Below are positions 45,331 to 54,297 of a stretch of DNA of 64,000 nucleotides, in pieces. Position 1 is the stretch's first letter, and each line of letters opens with the position of its first letter. Below the pieces are notes generated by a model. The model saw only the letters and a list, made by a program, of their open reading frames with translations. It was not told the origin of the DNA and ran no database searches. Made by a program: the position numbers and the translations under genes. Source of the DNA: Pseudomonas sp. (GTDB taxonomy: Bacteria; Pseudomonadota; Gammaproteobacteria; Pseudomonadales; Pseudomonadaceae); assembly GCF_017744435.1 (NCBI RefSeq), contig NZ_JAGIBG010000004.1, positions 1 to 64,000 on the forward strand, in the 5' to 3' direction.

Positions 45331-46737
45331 TTACTGCTGCCGTGTAGCACCACTGGGTCGTTGTGGCTTATGTCGCCGCCAGCGCAGCAGCCCCAGCGCC
45401 AGTATCAGCCCCAGCAGTAAAGCAACCAGCCCATAGAGCTCGTCATACCCGAGGAACGGCTTCTCGATCCGCAGGTAACCTTGATCTTTGAGCAATTCCT
45501 TCAAGGCCGCGTTGGCCTCTTCCAGCGTTACCTGGCGCAACTTGCGCGCCGGGTCGGCAAAGCGGCCGTGGTTGTAGTCATTCAGCGCCCCCCAGTAGTA
45601 ATCGGCCAGTGCACTGTTGCCCTGGGTGCTCCAGCTTTCCTTGGCCACGGCGGCATCCTTGATGCGGGCGAAGGTATCCGGGTCGAGGCCTTCCTTGCGC
45701 AAATGATCGAACAGCTGCTGCATCACCTTCACGGCTGGGTCGATGTCATCGCGCTCAAGGTCGGCATTGAGGCTGAGCATGCCGCTGTCGCCAAAGCTCT
45801 CGCGTTGTACCGATGGCCCATACGACAGGCCGTTGCGCAGGCGTAGCTGGTCGTATACGGCCCAGTCGAGGTAGCGCGACAGCAGGTCAAGGGTCTGCTG
45901 ATGGTCACTGTCCAGGACCGGCTCGATGAACAGCCAGTGCAACTTGACGCTGTCGCCCAGCAGGCCACGGGTCAGGTCGCGGCGCTGCTCGGCCTGTTGG
46001 CTGATGGTTTCGAGGGTGCGCCGCTCTTCCGGTTCGGTGGCAGGCAATTCGCCGAAGGTGCGCTCCAGATAGGCCGGCAACAGGCGATCCAGGCCGCCGA
46101 CCACGATCAGGGTCATGTTGTTGGCGGCGTACCAGTGATCACGCAGGGTTTTCACCTGTTCCAGGGTCATGTCCGCGACATTGGAGCGTTCGGGGCATTT
46201 CAGGCCCAGCTCGGTGGCCAGCTGGTCGCTGGCCGGGTGGCCGATGTCCTGGCGGTCGAGCCAGCGCTGCAGGTGGCCATAATGGCCGCCATCCTCGCGC
46301 TCGATGATGCGCTTGGCCGTGGCCAGGGCCTTGGCGTCGATGCGTGTGTCGCGGATGATTGCCAGCAACAGGTCGAGCACCTTGCGCTGATTGCGTGCCG
46401 GCGCCTCGATCACGAAGGTGGTGTCGGCGCTGCTGGTGTAGGCGTTCCACTCGCCACCCAGGCTCTGCAGGCGTTCTTCCAGGCCGCCTTCACCGGTTTC
46501 GTCGATGCCGGTGAACAGCAGGTGTTCGAGCAGGTGCGGCAACTCCTTCTGCTCGCAGTCGAAGTCATCCAGGCCAACGCCCACCACCAGGCGGATCGCC
46601 ACATGGTCGCGCTCGTAACCGGACTTCAGGATCACCTGCAGGCCGTTGGGCAAAAGGTAACCCTCGACCCGCGAGCGATCGAGGGCAAATGAGGGCAGGC
46701 TGCAGATCAGCAGGCAAACGAACATCAGGCAACGCAT
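45331..46737 (-). CDS. Membrane-anchored M16-family zinc peptidase
   Basis: 468 residues: signal peptide (cleavage near PSFALD), one M16 peptidase domain with the inverted zinc motif HLLEH near 69-73 and the third ligand in KRIIEREDGG near 145, an inactive second M16 half, and a C-terminal helix (about 432-452) followed by RWRRHKPQR. The enzyme would face the periplasm, tethered to the inner membrane. Substrates unknown. Most M16 proteins occur as active/inactive pairs; no partner gene is adjacent. Confidence 0.88.
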   Translation of the reverse strand: MRCLMFVCLLICSLPSFALDRSRVEGYLLPNGLQVILKSGYERDHVAIRLVVGVGLDDFDCEQKELPHLLEHLLFTGIDETGEGGLEERLQSLGGEWNAYTSSADTTFVIEAPARNQRKVLDLLLAIIRDTRIDAKALATAKRIIEREDGGHYGHLQRWLDRQDIGHPASDQLATELGLKCPERSNVADMTLEQVKTLRDHWYAANNMTLIVVGGLDRLLPAYLERTFGELPATEPEERRTLETISQQAEQRRDLTRGLLGDSVKLHWLFIEPVLDSDHQQTLDLLSRYLDWAVYDQLRLRNGLSYGPSVQRESFGDSGMLSLNADLERDDIDPAVKVMQQLFDHLRKEGLDPDTFARIKDAAVAKESWSTQGNSALADYYWGALNDYNHGRFADPARKLRQVTLEEANAALKELLKDQGYLRIEKPFLGYDELYGLVALLLGLILALGLLRWRRHKPQRPSGATRQQ

Positions 46738-46767
46738 GGGCGAGCGACAGTCTCCAGGTGTGCGAGA

Positions 46768-48426
46768 TCAGGACAGGTGGGCGTCTTCCGGGACGCTGTC
46801 GAGCAGCAGCCCGCCAGTGTCCGAGCCACCCAGTACCACATAGGCACTGCTGCAGAACAAAGAGTTCAACCGCTTCATGTCGGCGATCAGCTCCAAGTGT
46901 AGCGAACTCGTCTCGATACTTTGCACTACCTTACGCTGCAAACGGCTGACATGGGCATGCGCCAGTCGCCGTTCCTGGGCGCGGAAGCGACGCTTTTCGC
47001 GCAGCAGCAGGCGCGCGCTTTCCGGATCGGCGCTGAGGAACACCGACAGCCCCAGGCGCAGGTTGGCCAGCAGCTGCTCCTGCAGCCCGGTGAGCTCTTC
47101 CAGGCCGACCTGGGAAAACTCCCTGCGCTGGCTGGTTTTCTGCTGCTGCACCTTGCGCAGCATGCGTTCGATCAGGTCGCAGGCCAGCTTCAGGTTGATC
47201 GCCAGCTCGATGATTTCGGCCCAGCGCCGGTTGTCCTGGTCGCTGAGGTCTTCCCGTGGCATCTGCGCCAGGTACAGCTTGATCGCGCTGTACAGCGCTT
47301 CGGCATCCTCACTCAAGGCTCGCACTTGCTGGGGCATGGCGGTGTGGGTCCCGCGCAGGGCGCCGAGCATGGCCTCCAGCAGGCTGTCGACGATGTCGCC
47401 CAGGCGCAGGGTTTCACGGGCGGCATTGGCCAGGGCCAGGCTGGGCGTGGTCAGCGCCGAGGCATCGAGATGGCGCGGGCGTATCTGGCCATTGCCAGTC
47501 TCGCGTTCGGGCAGCAGCGCATTGCACAGGCGGCCCATGGGTTTGACCGTCGGCAGCATGATCAGGCAACGCAGGGTGTTGTAGAGCAGGTGGAAACCGA
47601 TCACCAGCTCCTGCGGGCTGAAGCTCAGGCTGTCCATCCACTCCACCAGTGGGTGCAGCACGGGGATGATCAGCACCAGGCCGATCAGCTTGTACAGCAG
47701 GCTGCCCAGGGCCACGCGGCGACCCGCGGCGTTCTGCATGCTGGTGCTGATGAAGGCCAGCAGGCCGCTGCCGATGTTGGCGCCAACCACCAGGCCGATG
47801 GCCACCGGCAGGCTGATTACTTCGGCACCGGCCAGGGTGGCAGTGAGCAGCACGGCAGCCAGGCTGGAATACGAAACCATGGCGAACAGCGCGCCGACCA
47901 GGGCATCGAGCATGATGTCGCCGGTCAAGGACGCGAACAGCACCTTCACGCCTTGTGCGTGGGTGATCGGCGCTGCCGCCTGCACGATCAGCTGCAGGGC
48001 CAGGATGATCAGGCCCAGGCCGATTGCCACGCGGCCCAGTTGCCCGGCGCGGGTCTGCTTGCGTGAGAGGAAGAAGATCACGCCGAGGAACAGCAGCAGT
48101 GGCGATAGCCACGACAGGTCGAAGGTCAGCACCCTGGCCATCAGCGCCGTACCCACGTCGGCACCGAGCATGATCGCCAGCGCCGGTGTCATGGCCATCA
48201 GGCCCTGGCCGACGAAGGAGGTGACCAGCATGGCGGTGGCGTTGCTGCTTTGCACCACTGCAGTCACTACGATGCCGGCAATGAACGCCAGCGGGCGGCG
48301 GTTCATGTTCTGGCTGAGCACGCGGCGCAGGTTGGAGCCGAACACCCTGAGGATGCCGGTACGGACGATATGCGTGCCCCACACCAGCAAGGCCACGGCG
48401 GAAAGCAGGTTGAGCAGGGTCAGCAT
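46768..48426 (-). CDS. Na/Pi cotransporter-family protein with PhoU-like tail
   Basis: 552 residues. The N-terminal half has about eight to nine helices with two repeats of the Na/Pi signature (QSSNATAMLVTSFVGQG near 59 and VSYSSLAAVLLTATLAG near 180). The C-terminal part (about 345-540) is helical and PhoU-like. Proteins of this build take up phosphate or regulate its uptake. ATG at 48426 follows AAAGGGGGG; the open frame upstream is not conserved. Confidence 0.88.
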   Translation of the reverse strand: MLTLLNLLSAVALLVWGTHIVRTGILRVFGSNLRRVLSQNMNRRPLAFIAGIVVTAVVQSSNATAMLVTSFVGQGLMAMTPALAIMLGADVGTALMARVLTFDLSWLSPLLLFLGVIFFLSRKQTRAGQLGRVAIGLGLIILALQLIVQAAAPITHAQGVKVLFASLTGDIMLDALVGALFAMVSYSSLAAVLLTATLAGAEVISLPVAIGLVVGANIGSGLLAFISTSMQNAAGRRVALGSLLYKLIGLVLIIPVLHPLVEWMDSLSFSPQELVIGFHLLYNTLRCLIMLPTVKPMGRLCNALLPERETGNGQIRPRHLDASALTTPSLALANAARETLRLGDIVDSLLEAMLGALRGTHTAMPQQVRALSEDAEALYSAIKLYLAQMPREDLSDQDNRRWAEIIELAINLKLACDLIERMLRKVQQQKTSQRREFSQVGLEELTGLQEQLLANLRLGLSVFLSADPESARLLLREKRRFRAQERRLAHAHVSRLQRKVVQSIETSSLHLELIADMKRLNSLFCSSAYVVLGGSDTGGLLLDSVPEDAHLS

Positions 48427-48654
48427 GGTCGAGCCCCCCTTTGTTCTAGGGCTCCAGCAACGGAGCCAAATTGTGTGAAGCCGTAAGCCTGGCCCGGGGG
48501 TGGGTGTTTTGATCCAGTGCTTACTCAAGCTTTAGTTGTTTTGCGGACCTCGCGCCAGCTTGGCACGCTCTGCAAGTATTTGAAATGTTTGTGTCATGAA
48601 AGCCGGTACATGAAAAAGGGCCCCGAAGGGCCCTATTTGCTGCGCGTCCTGATC
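48427..48654. other. Intergenic region with terC terminator and Na/Pi promoter
   Basis: 228 bases. It contains the terC terminator (48613-48633) and the upstream region of the Na/Pi gene. No further feature recognised. Confidence 0.5.
48613..48633 (-). terminator. Intrinsic terminator of terC
   Basis: On the minus strand GGGCCC-TTCG-GGGCCC-TTTTT: a stable UUCG tetraloop hairpin followed by five T, 21 bases after the terC stop. Confidence 0.85.
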
Positions 48655-49425
48655 TTATTGACCTGGAATGTCCTTGCGCAGTTTCACTGGCTCATGTTCC
48701 TTGCCCTGCTTGCGCGCCATGGCGGTGCGCATGCGGATGTTGATCGCCTCCACGGCCAGCGAGAAGGCCATGGCGAAGTAGACATAGCCCTTCGGTACGT
48801 GCACGTCGAAAGATTCGGCAATCAGCACGGTACCGACGACGATCAGGAAGGAAAGTGCGAGCATCTTCAGCGACGGGTGCTTGTCGATGAAGTCGCTGAT
48901 GGCACCGGCGCAGGCCATCATCACCAGCACTGCGACGACGATGGCGGCAATCATCACCGGTACGTGCGAGACCATGCCGACGGCGGTGATCACCGAGTCC
49001 AGCGAAAACACGATGTCGATGATGGCGATCTGAATGATGGTGTAGAAGAACTTGCCGCCAGCCCCCTTGGGTTCGTCTGCGCTCTCTTCCTCGCCTTCCA
49101 GGCCGTGGTAGATCTCTTGCGAGCTTTTCCACAGCAGGAACAGGCCGCCGCAGAACAGGATCAGGTCACGGCCGGAGATACCCTGGCCGAATACCACGAA
49201 CAGGTCGGCGGTCAGGCGCATGACCCAGGTGATCGACAGCAGCAGCATGATGCGGGTGACCATGGCCAGGGCCAGGCCGAAGATTCGGGTGCGTGGCTGC
49301 ATGTGCTTGGGCATGCGGCTGACCAGGATCGAGATCATGATGATGTTGTCGATCCCGAGGACGATCTCAAGCGCTGTGAGGGTAAAAAAGGCAACCCAGA
49401 TTTCCGGGCTGGTCAGCCATTCCAT
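48655..49425 (-). CDS. TerC-family membrane protein
   Basis: 256 residues with about seven helices and the conserved acidic motifs of the family (LEIVLGIDNIIMISIL near 20 and DIVFSLDSVITAVGM near 135). TerC/Alx-type proteins have been linked to manganese export, pH and tellurite stress. A cytosolic charged loop (EGEEESADEPKG) lies mid-way. AAGGAA precedes the ATG. Confidence 0.9.
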   Translation of the reverse strand: MEWLTSPEIWVAFFTLTALEIVLGIDNIIMISILVSRMPKHMQPRTRIFGLALAMVTRIMLLLSITWVMRLTADLFVVFGQGISGRDLILFCGGLFLLWKSSQEIYHGLEGEEESADEPKGAGGKFFYTIIQIAIIDIVFSLDSVITAVGMVSHVPVMIAAIVVAVLVMMACAGAISDFIDKHPSLKMLALSFLIVVGTVLIAESFDVHVPKGYVYFAMAFSLAVEAINIRMRTAMARKQGKEHEPVKLRKDIPGQ

Positions 49426-49448
49426 GTGTATTCCTTCAAACGATAAAG

Positions 49449-49476
49449 GCGATGCACCCCTTCAGGGGCGCATCGC
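49449..49476 (-). terminator. Hairpin after the citrate transporter
   Basis: GCGATGC-CCCC/GGGG-GCATCGC stem (one mismatch) with a TTCA loop, 20 bases after the transporter stop. T-run weak (CTTTAT). Confidence 0.6.
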
Positions 49477-49495
49477 ATTGGGTGATGCGTGTTAA

Positions 49496-50803
49496 TTAAA
49501 GACTACTGAACAACGGGAAAATGCCCATCAGCAGCGCGGCGAACATTATGCATAGGCATACCAGCACTGCCCACTTGAGCGTGAAGCGCTGGTGATCGCC
49601 GAACTCGATACCGGCCAGGGCCACCAGCAGGTAGGTCGAAGGTACCAGTGGGCTGAGCAGGTGTACCGGCTGCCCGACGATCGAGGCACGGGCCATTTCC
49701 ACCGGGCTGATGCCGTAATGGCTGGCCGCTTCCGACAGCACCGGCAGCACGCCGTAGTAGAAGGCATCGTTGGACATGAAGAAGGTGAACGGCATGCTCA
49801 CGATCGCGGTGATCACCGCCAGGTACGGGCCCAATGCTTCAGGGATGACCGCCAGCAAACTCTTGGACATGGCCTCGACCATGCCGGTACCGGACAGGAT
49901 GCCGGTGAAGATGCCCGCAGCGAAGATCAGCCCGGTCACGGCCAGCACGCTGCCGGCGTGGGCGGCGATGCGGTCTTTCTGCTGCTGCAGGCAGGGGTAG
50001 TTGACGATCATGGCGATGCTGAAGGCGATCATGAACAGTACCGGCAGCGGTAGTACGCCGGCGATCAGTGCGACCATCAGGCCGGCGGTCAGGGCGCCGT
50101 TGAAGTAGATCAGCTTGGGGCGGCGTGCTTCCGGGAACTGCGACACGCTGATTTCGCTGTGGTCGATGTCATCGGTCGGCAGGTGCAGTTCACCCAGGCG
50201 GGCACGTTCGCGCTTGCCGTACATATAGGCGATGGCGAGGATCGCCAGCACACCGAAGGCCATGGCCGGGATCATCGGCACGAAGATGTCCGATGGGTCT
50301 ACGTGCAGGGCGCTGGCGGCACGGGCGGTCGGGCCACCCCACGGGGTCATGTTCATCACTCCACCGGCGAGGATGATCAAGCCGGCCATGATCCGCGGGC
50401 TCATGCCCAGGCGGCTGTACAGCGGTAGCATGGCGGCGCAGCAGATCATGTAGGTGGTGGCGCCGTCACCGTCGAGCGAGACCACCAGGGCCAGCACCGC
50501 AGTACCGACCGAGACTTTCAGCGGGTCACCCTTGACCAGCTTGAGGATCTTGCGCACGGCCGGGTCGAACAGGCCGGAGTCGATCATCAGGGCGAAATAG
50601 AGGATGGCGAACATCAGCATCACGCCAGTGGGCGCGAGCTTGCTGATGCCTTCGAGCATCATCGGGCCGATCTTGGCGGAAAAACCGCCGAACAGGGCGA
50701 ACAGGATCGGTACCAGGATCAGCGCGATCAAGGCCGACAGGCGCTTGGTCATGATCAGGTACATGAAGGTGATGACCATGGCAAAGCCGAGGAAGGTCAG
50801 CAT
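49496..50803 (-). CDS. CitMHS-family citrate:cation symporter
   Basis: 435 residues with about twelve helices. The N-terminus (MLTFLGFAMVITFMYLIMTK), SLDGDGATTYMICCAAMLPLY near 108 and VMNMTPWGGPTARAASAL near 150 match the CitM/CitH group, which carries citrate as a complex with Mg or Ca. No two-component tct system is adjacent. GGAG precedes the ATG. Confidence 0.9.
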   Translation of the reverse strand: MLTFLGFAMVITFMYLIMTKRLSALIALILVPILFALFGGFSAKIGPMMLEGISKLAPTGVMLMFAILYFALMIDSGLFDPAVRKILKLVKGDPLKVSVGTAVLALVVSLDGDGATTYMICCAAMLPLYSRLGMSPRIMAGLIILAGGVMNMTPWGGPTARAASALHVDPSDIFVPMIPAMAFGVLAILAIAYMYGKRERARLGELHLPTDDIDHSEISVSQFPEARRPKLIYFNGALTAGLMVALIAGVLPLPVLFMIAFSIAMIVNYPCLQQQKDRIAAHAGSVLAVTGLIFAAGIFTGILSGTGMVEAMSKSLLAVIPEALGPYLAVITAIVSMPFTFFMSNDAFYYGVLPVLSEAASHYGISPVEMARASIVGQPVHLLSPLVPSTYLLVALAGIEFGDHQRFTLKWAVLVCLCIMFAALLMGIFPLFSSL

Positions 50804-50956
50804 GGCAATACTCCAGGCGTGGCGCAGCGAAAGGAATGGCTATTCGGGCGGATCAGCGCGTGAGGCGCTGCACGGGGAGCATGGGTCGGGGGGCTACATG
50901 AAGGCGGGCGCAGGAATACATCAGAATCACCATTGTTGTTGTTGATGGGCCGGGCG

Positions 50957-50968
50957 CGGAAATTTCCG
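50957..50968. promoter_or_regulatory. Perfect palindrome CGGAAATTTCCG between citrate transporter and GFA genes
   Basis: A 12-base perfect palindrome in the 266-base divergent region, next to a short TTG triplet run (50932-50943). Operator-like; no regulator assigned. Nothing else was recognised in the region. Confidence 0.4.
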
Positions 50969-51069
50969 GGTGCCCTGGCTGACCGGTCTGGTGCCGGTAG
51001 TGGCGGCTATCCTAGGGGGGCAAGCTTTCAGCCAGCTTTCGCCGGGAAAACGGCGACGGGAGGTAGGTG

Positions 51070-51471
51070 ATGCAGGATGTAACCGAGGGTGGCTGCCATT
51101 GCGGCGCCTTGCGCTATCGGCTGCAGGGTGACCTGACAGATGTCGCCCATTGCCATTGTTCGATCTGCCGGCGAGTCAGCGGCGGGCTGGTGGTGACCTG
51201 GGTCACCCTGCCCCGTTCTGGTTTCCGCTGGATGGCGGGAAGGCCTCAGTGCTATGTGGCACCGGCCAGTTGCAAGCGGTATTTCTGTGGGGAATGTGGG
51301 GCGCATGTGGCACTGGTGACCGAGCATAGCCCGGGAACCATCGATGTGACCGTGGCAACGCTGGACCACCCGGAGCAGGTGCCGGCCAGGCGGCATATCT
51401 GGACGACAAGCCGATTGCCCTGGATGCATCTGGATGAGGAGTTGCCTGGAGAGGCAGAGGAAGAACTGTAG
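51070..51471 (+). CDS. GFA-family (glutathione-dependent formaldehyde-activating-like) protein
   Basis: 133 residues. Zinc-binding Cys of the CENP-V/GFA fold are present: GGCHCGAL near 8, HCSICRRVSG near 35-44 and FCGECGAHV near 75. Family members bind glutathione adducts, but most have no known substrate. ATG at 51070 is preferred over an adjacent GTG; GGGAGGTAGG precedes it. Its TAG stop lies in the first bases of a REP. Confidence 0.85.
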   Translation: MQDVTEGGCHCGALRYRLQGDLTDVAHCHCSICRRVSGGLVVTWVTLPRSGFRWMAGRPQCYVAPASCKRYFCGECGAHVALVTEHSPGTIDVTVATLDHPEQVPARRHIWTTSRLPWMHLDEELPGEAEEEL

Positions 51472-51582
51472 GAGCGGCCTTGTGTCGCGAAAGGGCCGCA
51501 AAGCGGCCCCAGCAATATCTGCAGCAAAGCTGAAATCGCGGGGCTGCTCTGCAGCCCTTTCGCGACACAAGGCCGTTCCTAC
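51468..51582. repeat. REP pair of the second class, overlapping a stop codon
   Basis: Arms with core GTAGGAGCGGCCTTGTGTCG (51468 onward) and its inverted partner to 51582 (one base different), each with an inner hairpin. The same class as 18501-18615. The first arm supplies the TAG stop of the GFA gene. Confidence 0.85.
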
Positions 51583-51602
51583 AGACGATCTGTTGGCCGG
51601 CG

Positions 51603-53561
51603 CTAGGGCAATTGCAGGCCGCCAGCCGCCTTGTGCAGGGCTCGCAAATGCTCGCCAATCTGCTTCACGTTAGCCTCGACCGCAGCAATCTCCCTGGCCC
51701 GCGACGGCTCCAATAGTGCCCTCACCTCTTTGTCCAAGGCGCTACTCAGCCGCAGCAGCTTGGCCTGCCGCTCGCTGCTGACCTGCTCCAGCTGCTTGCG
51801 CTCTTCCGGCTGCGGCAATCCGTAACCCTTGGCATCCAGCAACTCGGCCGGGCGGCTGAGGAAGCCGCTGTTGGCGAGCATCTGCTTCAGGGTCTCGTCG
51901 GCCTTGTTGATACTGCCGTCCTTCAGCGCTGCAGCGTTCAGGTAGCGCTGTTTCACTTCGTCCTGAGCCAGCAGCAACTGCCGTCGCAGGCTGGCCTGCT
52001 CGAGTAGCAGCAAGGCCGCGCTGGTGCGCAGGTCGGCTTTGTCGAACCAGGGGCGCCTTTGCTCTGCATCCAGGGCCAGCCAGTCTTCGACCTCGGTCTG
52101 CTTGATTGGCAGTTGCTTCCTCAGCACATCGAACATGGCCTGGTAACGGTCGCGATAGGAGTCGAAGCGGTAACCCAGGCGCAGGGCCTCTCGCGGGTCA
52201 TCGAGCACGCTGGTATCGGCCAGCCCCCTGCCCTTGAGCACGGCCAGCAAGCCATTGGGCATGATGCTGTCGAGGTCGTTCAGGCGTGGGTTGGCAGTGC
52301 CGCTGCGCAGCAGCTTCAACGATTCCACTGCGCAGTTGTTGGACAGGAACCAATAGTTGCCATCGTAGCTCCAGTGCATCTCGGCGGCCTGGCGTACCAG
52401 GTTTTCAATCTCGTCGCGGTTGAGCTTGAGCGGTACCGAGGCCAGGCTGCGCAGTTCGGTCTTGGTGTATTCATCGATCACCTGGCCCAGCGGCAGCACG
52501 AACAGCCGTGAGGGGTAGGCACCGACCAGGCCGTCCCAGCTGGACAGCTGCACGTCGTTGACGAACGCACGGTAAGACAGCACCAGGCTCTGGTCGAGGT
52601 CCAGTCGGCAGTCCGGGCCACGTGGGCGGCCGGGTTTGCAGATCACCAGGCGCAACATGCTGTGGCCCCAGCGGCTGACCAGATTCTGGTTGGCTTCAGC
52701 CAGCAGGAAGTCGACTTCGTAGACCCGTTCGGGGTCGATCTCGCCCAGTGGCTGGCGGGCAAAGTCGCTGCCGGCATTGATGAACGGCAGGCCTTTGGCG
52801 CAGGTGTTCTGCTCTGGGGCCCAGCCAAAATGCTCACGCAGGTATTGATTCAGCGCCGGTCGACGGCAACCGTAGCTCGGGTCGAGGAGGAAATACTCCA
52901 TGTTGACCGCGATGTATTCCTTGGGGCTGCTCAGCTCGTAACTGTCGGGGCTGCGCATGAACTGGGCGTTGTGCTGCTCACGTTCGCCACGGCGACCGAC
53001 GTATTGTGGCCAGCCAGCCAGGTCGAGCAGGCGTGGGTCGTCGCTGAGGGTAAAGCGGCGTTCGGCTTGACCGCGGCATTCTTCCAGCTGGCCGATCTTG
53101 CCCAGCGTGCCTTGCTGGCGAGCGCAACGGGCGAACAGCGAGCGCTCGGCGCTGGGCCACAGGCGGGCACGATCATAAATATGGGTGAGCTCATGCAGGA
53201 CGGTGGCCAGCAGCTCTTCACGCACCGTGCCATGGGGCCGGTTGGTACGCTCGGTGGCGGCACTGCCGTCCGTCAGGCTGGGTAGCAGGCGGCGATTGAG
53301 TTCGAGGGTCGATACCAGCGAAGCCTGGCCATAGGCATCGGCTGGCATATTGTCGCTCCAGCTGACCGTGACGCGCCGGTCCAGCCGTTGCTTGAACAGT
53401 GGCGGCAGCTTGGCCATGGCCTCGTCGAGCAGGGCCTGGCTGGCTTGGGTCTGTTGCGGGTCGAGGCCCGCCGCCTGCAGCTCCAGCTGCAGGTCGGCCA
53501 GGGCGGGTGTGCCCAGCAGCGTCAAGGCGCAGCCGAGCAGCCAGGCACGCACGCGGTTCAC
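51603..53561 (-). CDS. Large exported DUF4105 (Lnb-like) protein
   Basis: 652 residues: signal peptide (cleavage near GTPALAD), an N-terminal domain with a metallopeptidase-like HELTHIYD near 140, and a DUF4105 domain in the middle (WGHSMLRLVICK, YNRAF-like LSYRAFVNDVQ, NYWFLSNNCAVESLKLL) with conserved His and Cys, followed by a helical coiled-coil C-terminus (about 490-650). DUF4105 is the N-terminal module of Lnb lipoprotein N-acyltransferases of Gram-positives; here its substrate is unknown. Its start overlaps the stop of the first DUF2388 gene by 4 bases. Confidence 0.87.
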   Translation of the reverse strand: MNRVRAWLLGCALTLLGTPALADLQLELQAAGLDPQQTQASQALLDEAMAKLPPLFKQRLDRRVTVSWSDNMPADAYGQASLVSTLELNRRLLPSLTDGSAATERTNRPHGTVREELLATVLHELTHIYDRARLWPSAERSLFARCARQQGTLGKIGQLEECRGQAERRFTLSDDPRLLDLAGWPQYVGRRGEREQHNAQFMRSPDSYELSSPKEYIAVNMEYFLLDPSYGCRRPALNQYLREHFGWAPEQNTCAKGLPFINAGSDFARQPLGEIDPERVYEVDFLLAEANQNLVSRWGHSMLRLVICKPGRPRGPDCRLDLDQSLVLSYRAFVNDVQLSSWDGLVGAYPSRLFVLPLGQVIDEYTKTELRSLASVPLKLNRDEIENLVRQAAEMHWSYDGNYWFLSNNCAVESLKLLRSGTANPRLNDLDSIMPNGLLAVLKGRGLADTSVLDDPREALRLGYRFDSYRDRYQAMFDVLRKQLPIKQTEVEDWLALDAEQRRPWFDKADLRTSAALLLLEQASLRRQLLLAQDEVKQRYLNAAALKDGSINKADETLKQMLANSGFLSRPAELLDAKGYGLPQPEERKQLEQVSSERQAKLLRLSSALDKEVRALLEPSRAREIAAVEANVKQIGEHLRALHKAAGGLQLP

Positions 53562-53878
53562 AGCGCGAGGATGGCTTCGGCCAGTACTTGGTCGCTGGCG
53601 TCGCGTGCTTCTGGTACGCGCTCGCGCAGGGTGCTGAATGCAGCTTCGAGCTGCGCGCCACGGATATCGCCATTGCTGGCGACGAAGCTGGCGGCGTCGT
53701 CATGGGCTTCGCGTACCACTTTGGCGTCGCGGATCGACGTGGTGGTGTCAGAGGTGAAGTCGATCGAACGGCCAAAGGCGCGCACGATGATGTTGCTGGT
53801 GGCCACCAGGGTCTGTGCATGGGCCAGGTCGGCCAGCAGCAACATGCCGAGGGAAGCGGCAATCAGCGGTTTACGCAT
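53558..53878 (-). CDS. DUF2388-type exported protein, copy 1
   Basis: 106 residues: signal peptide (cleavage near LAHAQT) and a single domain with the family pattern hDDAAsFVasnGdIRGAqLEaAF and a C-terminus LAEAILAL. Function unknown. Co-translated with the DUF4105 gene through a 4-base overlap and one of three tandem paralogues, so the four products may act together. Confidence 0.87.
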   Translation of the reverse strand: MRKPLIAASLGMLLLADLAHAQTLVATSNIIVRAFGRSIDFTSDTTTSIRDAKVVREAHDDAASFVASNGDIRGAQLEAAFSTLRERVPEARDASDQVLAEAILAL

Positions 53879-53914
53879 GGAGCATCTCCGAAAAATACAG
53901 GGAGTCAGGTGTAG

Positions 53915-54208
53915 TTATTGGACGAGAATTGCTTCTGCCAGTTCAAGGTCGCCGACGGAGTGCCGAGCGCAGTTGTGGCGCAGCGAGTCGAGCGCCGCTT
54001 CCAGGCGTGCACCGCGGATCAGGCCATCGCTGGCAACGTATGCCGCAGCATCGTCGCGGGCCTGCCTGACCAGTTTGCGGTCGAAGGGGGCGGCAGTGAC
54101 CTGGCTGGTAACGTAGCCCGTGATGACCAGGCCTTGTGTGGTGGTGTCCATGGCGTGGGCACTGGCCATGGCAGTGGCGCTGAACAGCAACGGCAACAGA
54201 TAACGCAT
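53915..54208 (-). CDS. DUF2388-type exported protein, copy 2
   Basis: 97 residues: signal peptide (cleavage near SAHAMD), the core aRDDAAAYVASDGLIRGAR and C-terminus LAEAILVQ. It has lost the N-terminal 'RAFgrSiDfTSDtT' segment of copies 1 and 3 and carries one Cys (RHNCARHS), so it is the diverged copy. The start at 54208 begins the signal peptide; a TTG 18 bases upstream is also open. Confidence 0.84.
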   Translation of the reverse strand: MRYLLPLLFSATAMASAHAMDTTTQGLVITGYVTSQVTAAPFDRKLVRQARDDAAAYVASDGLIRGARLEAALDSLRHNCARHSVGDLELAEAILVQ

Positions 54209-54297
54209 GAGCTTTCTTGACGGCAAGGGAAGTGAACGGCGAAGGCTACCCCAGGTGCGAGGCCGCTAGCCAACGCACCTGCTGTGCATGGCCTTGA

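Noticed and set aside
50932..50943. Short TTG triplet repeat
   Set aside because: Four units only and no sign of a phase-variable gene.
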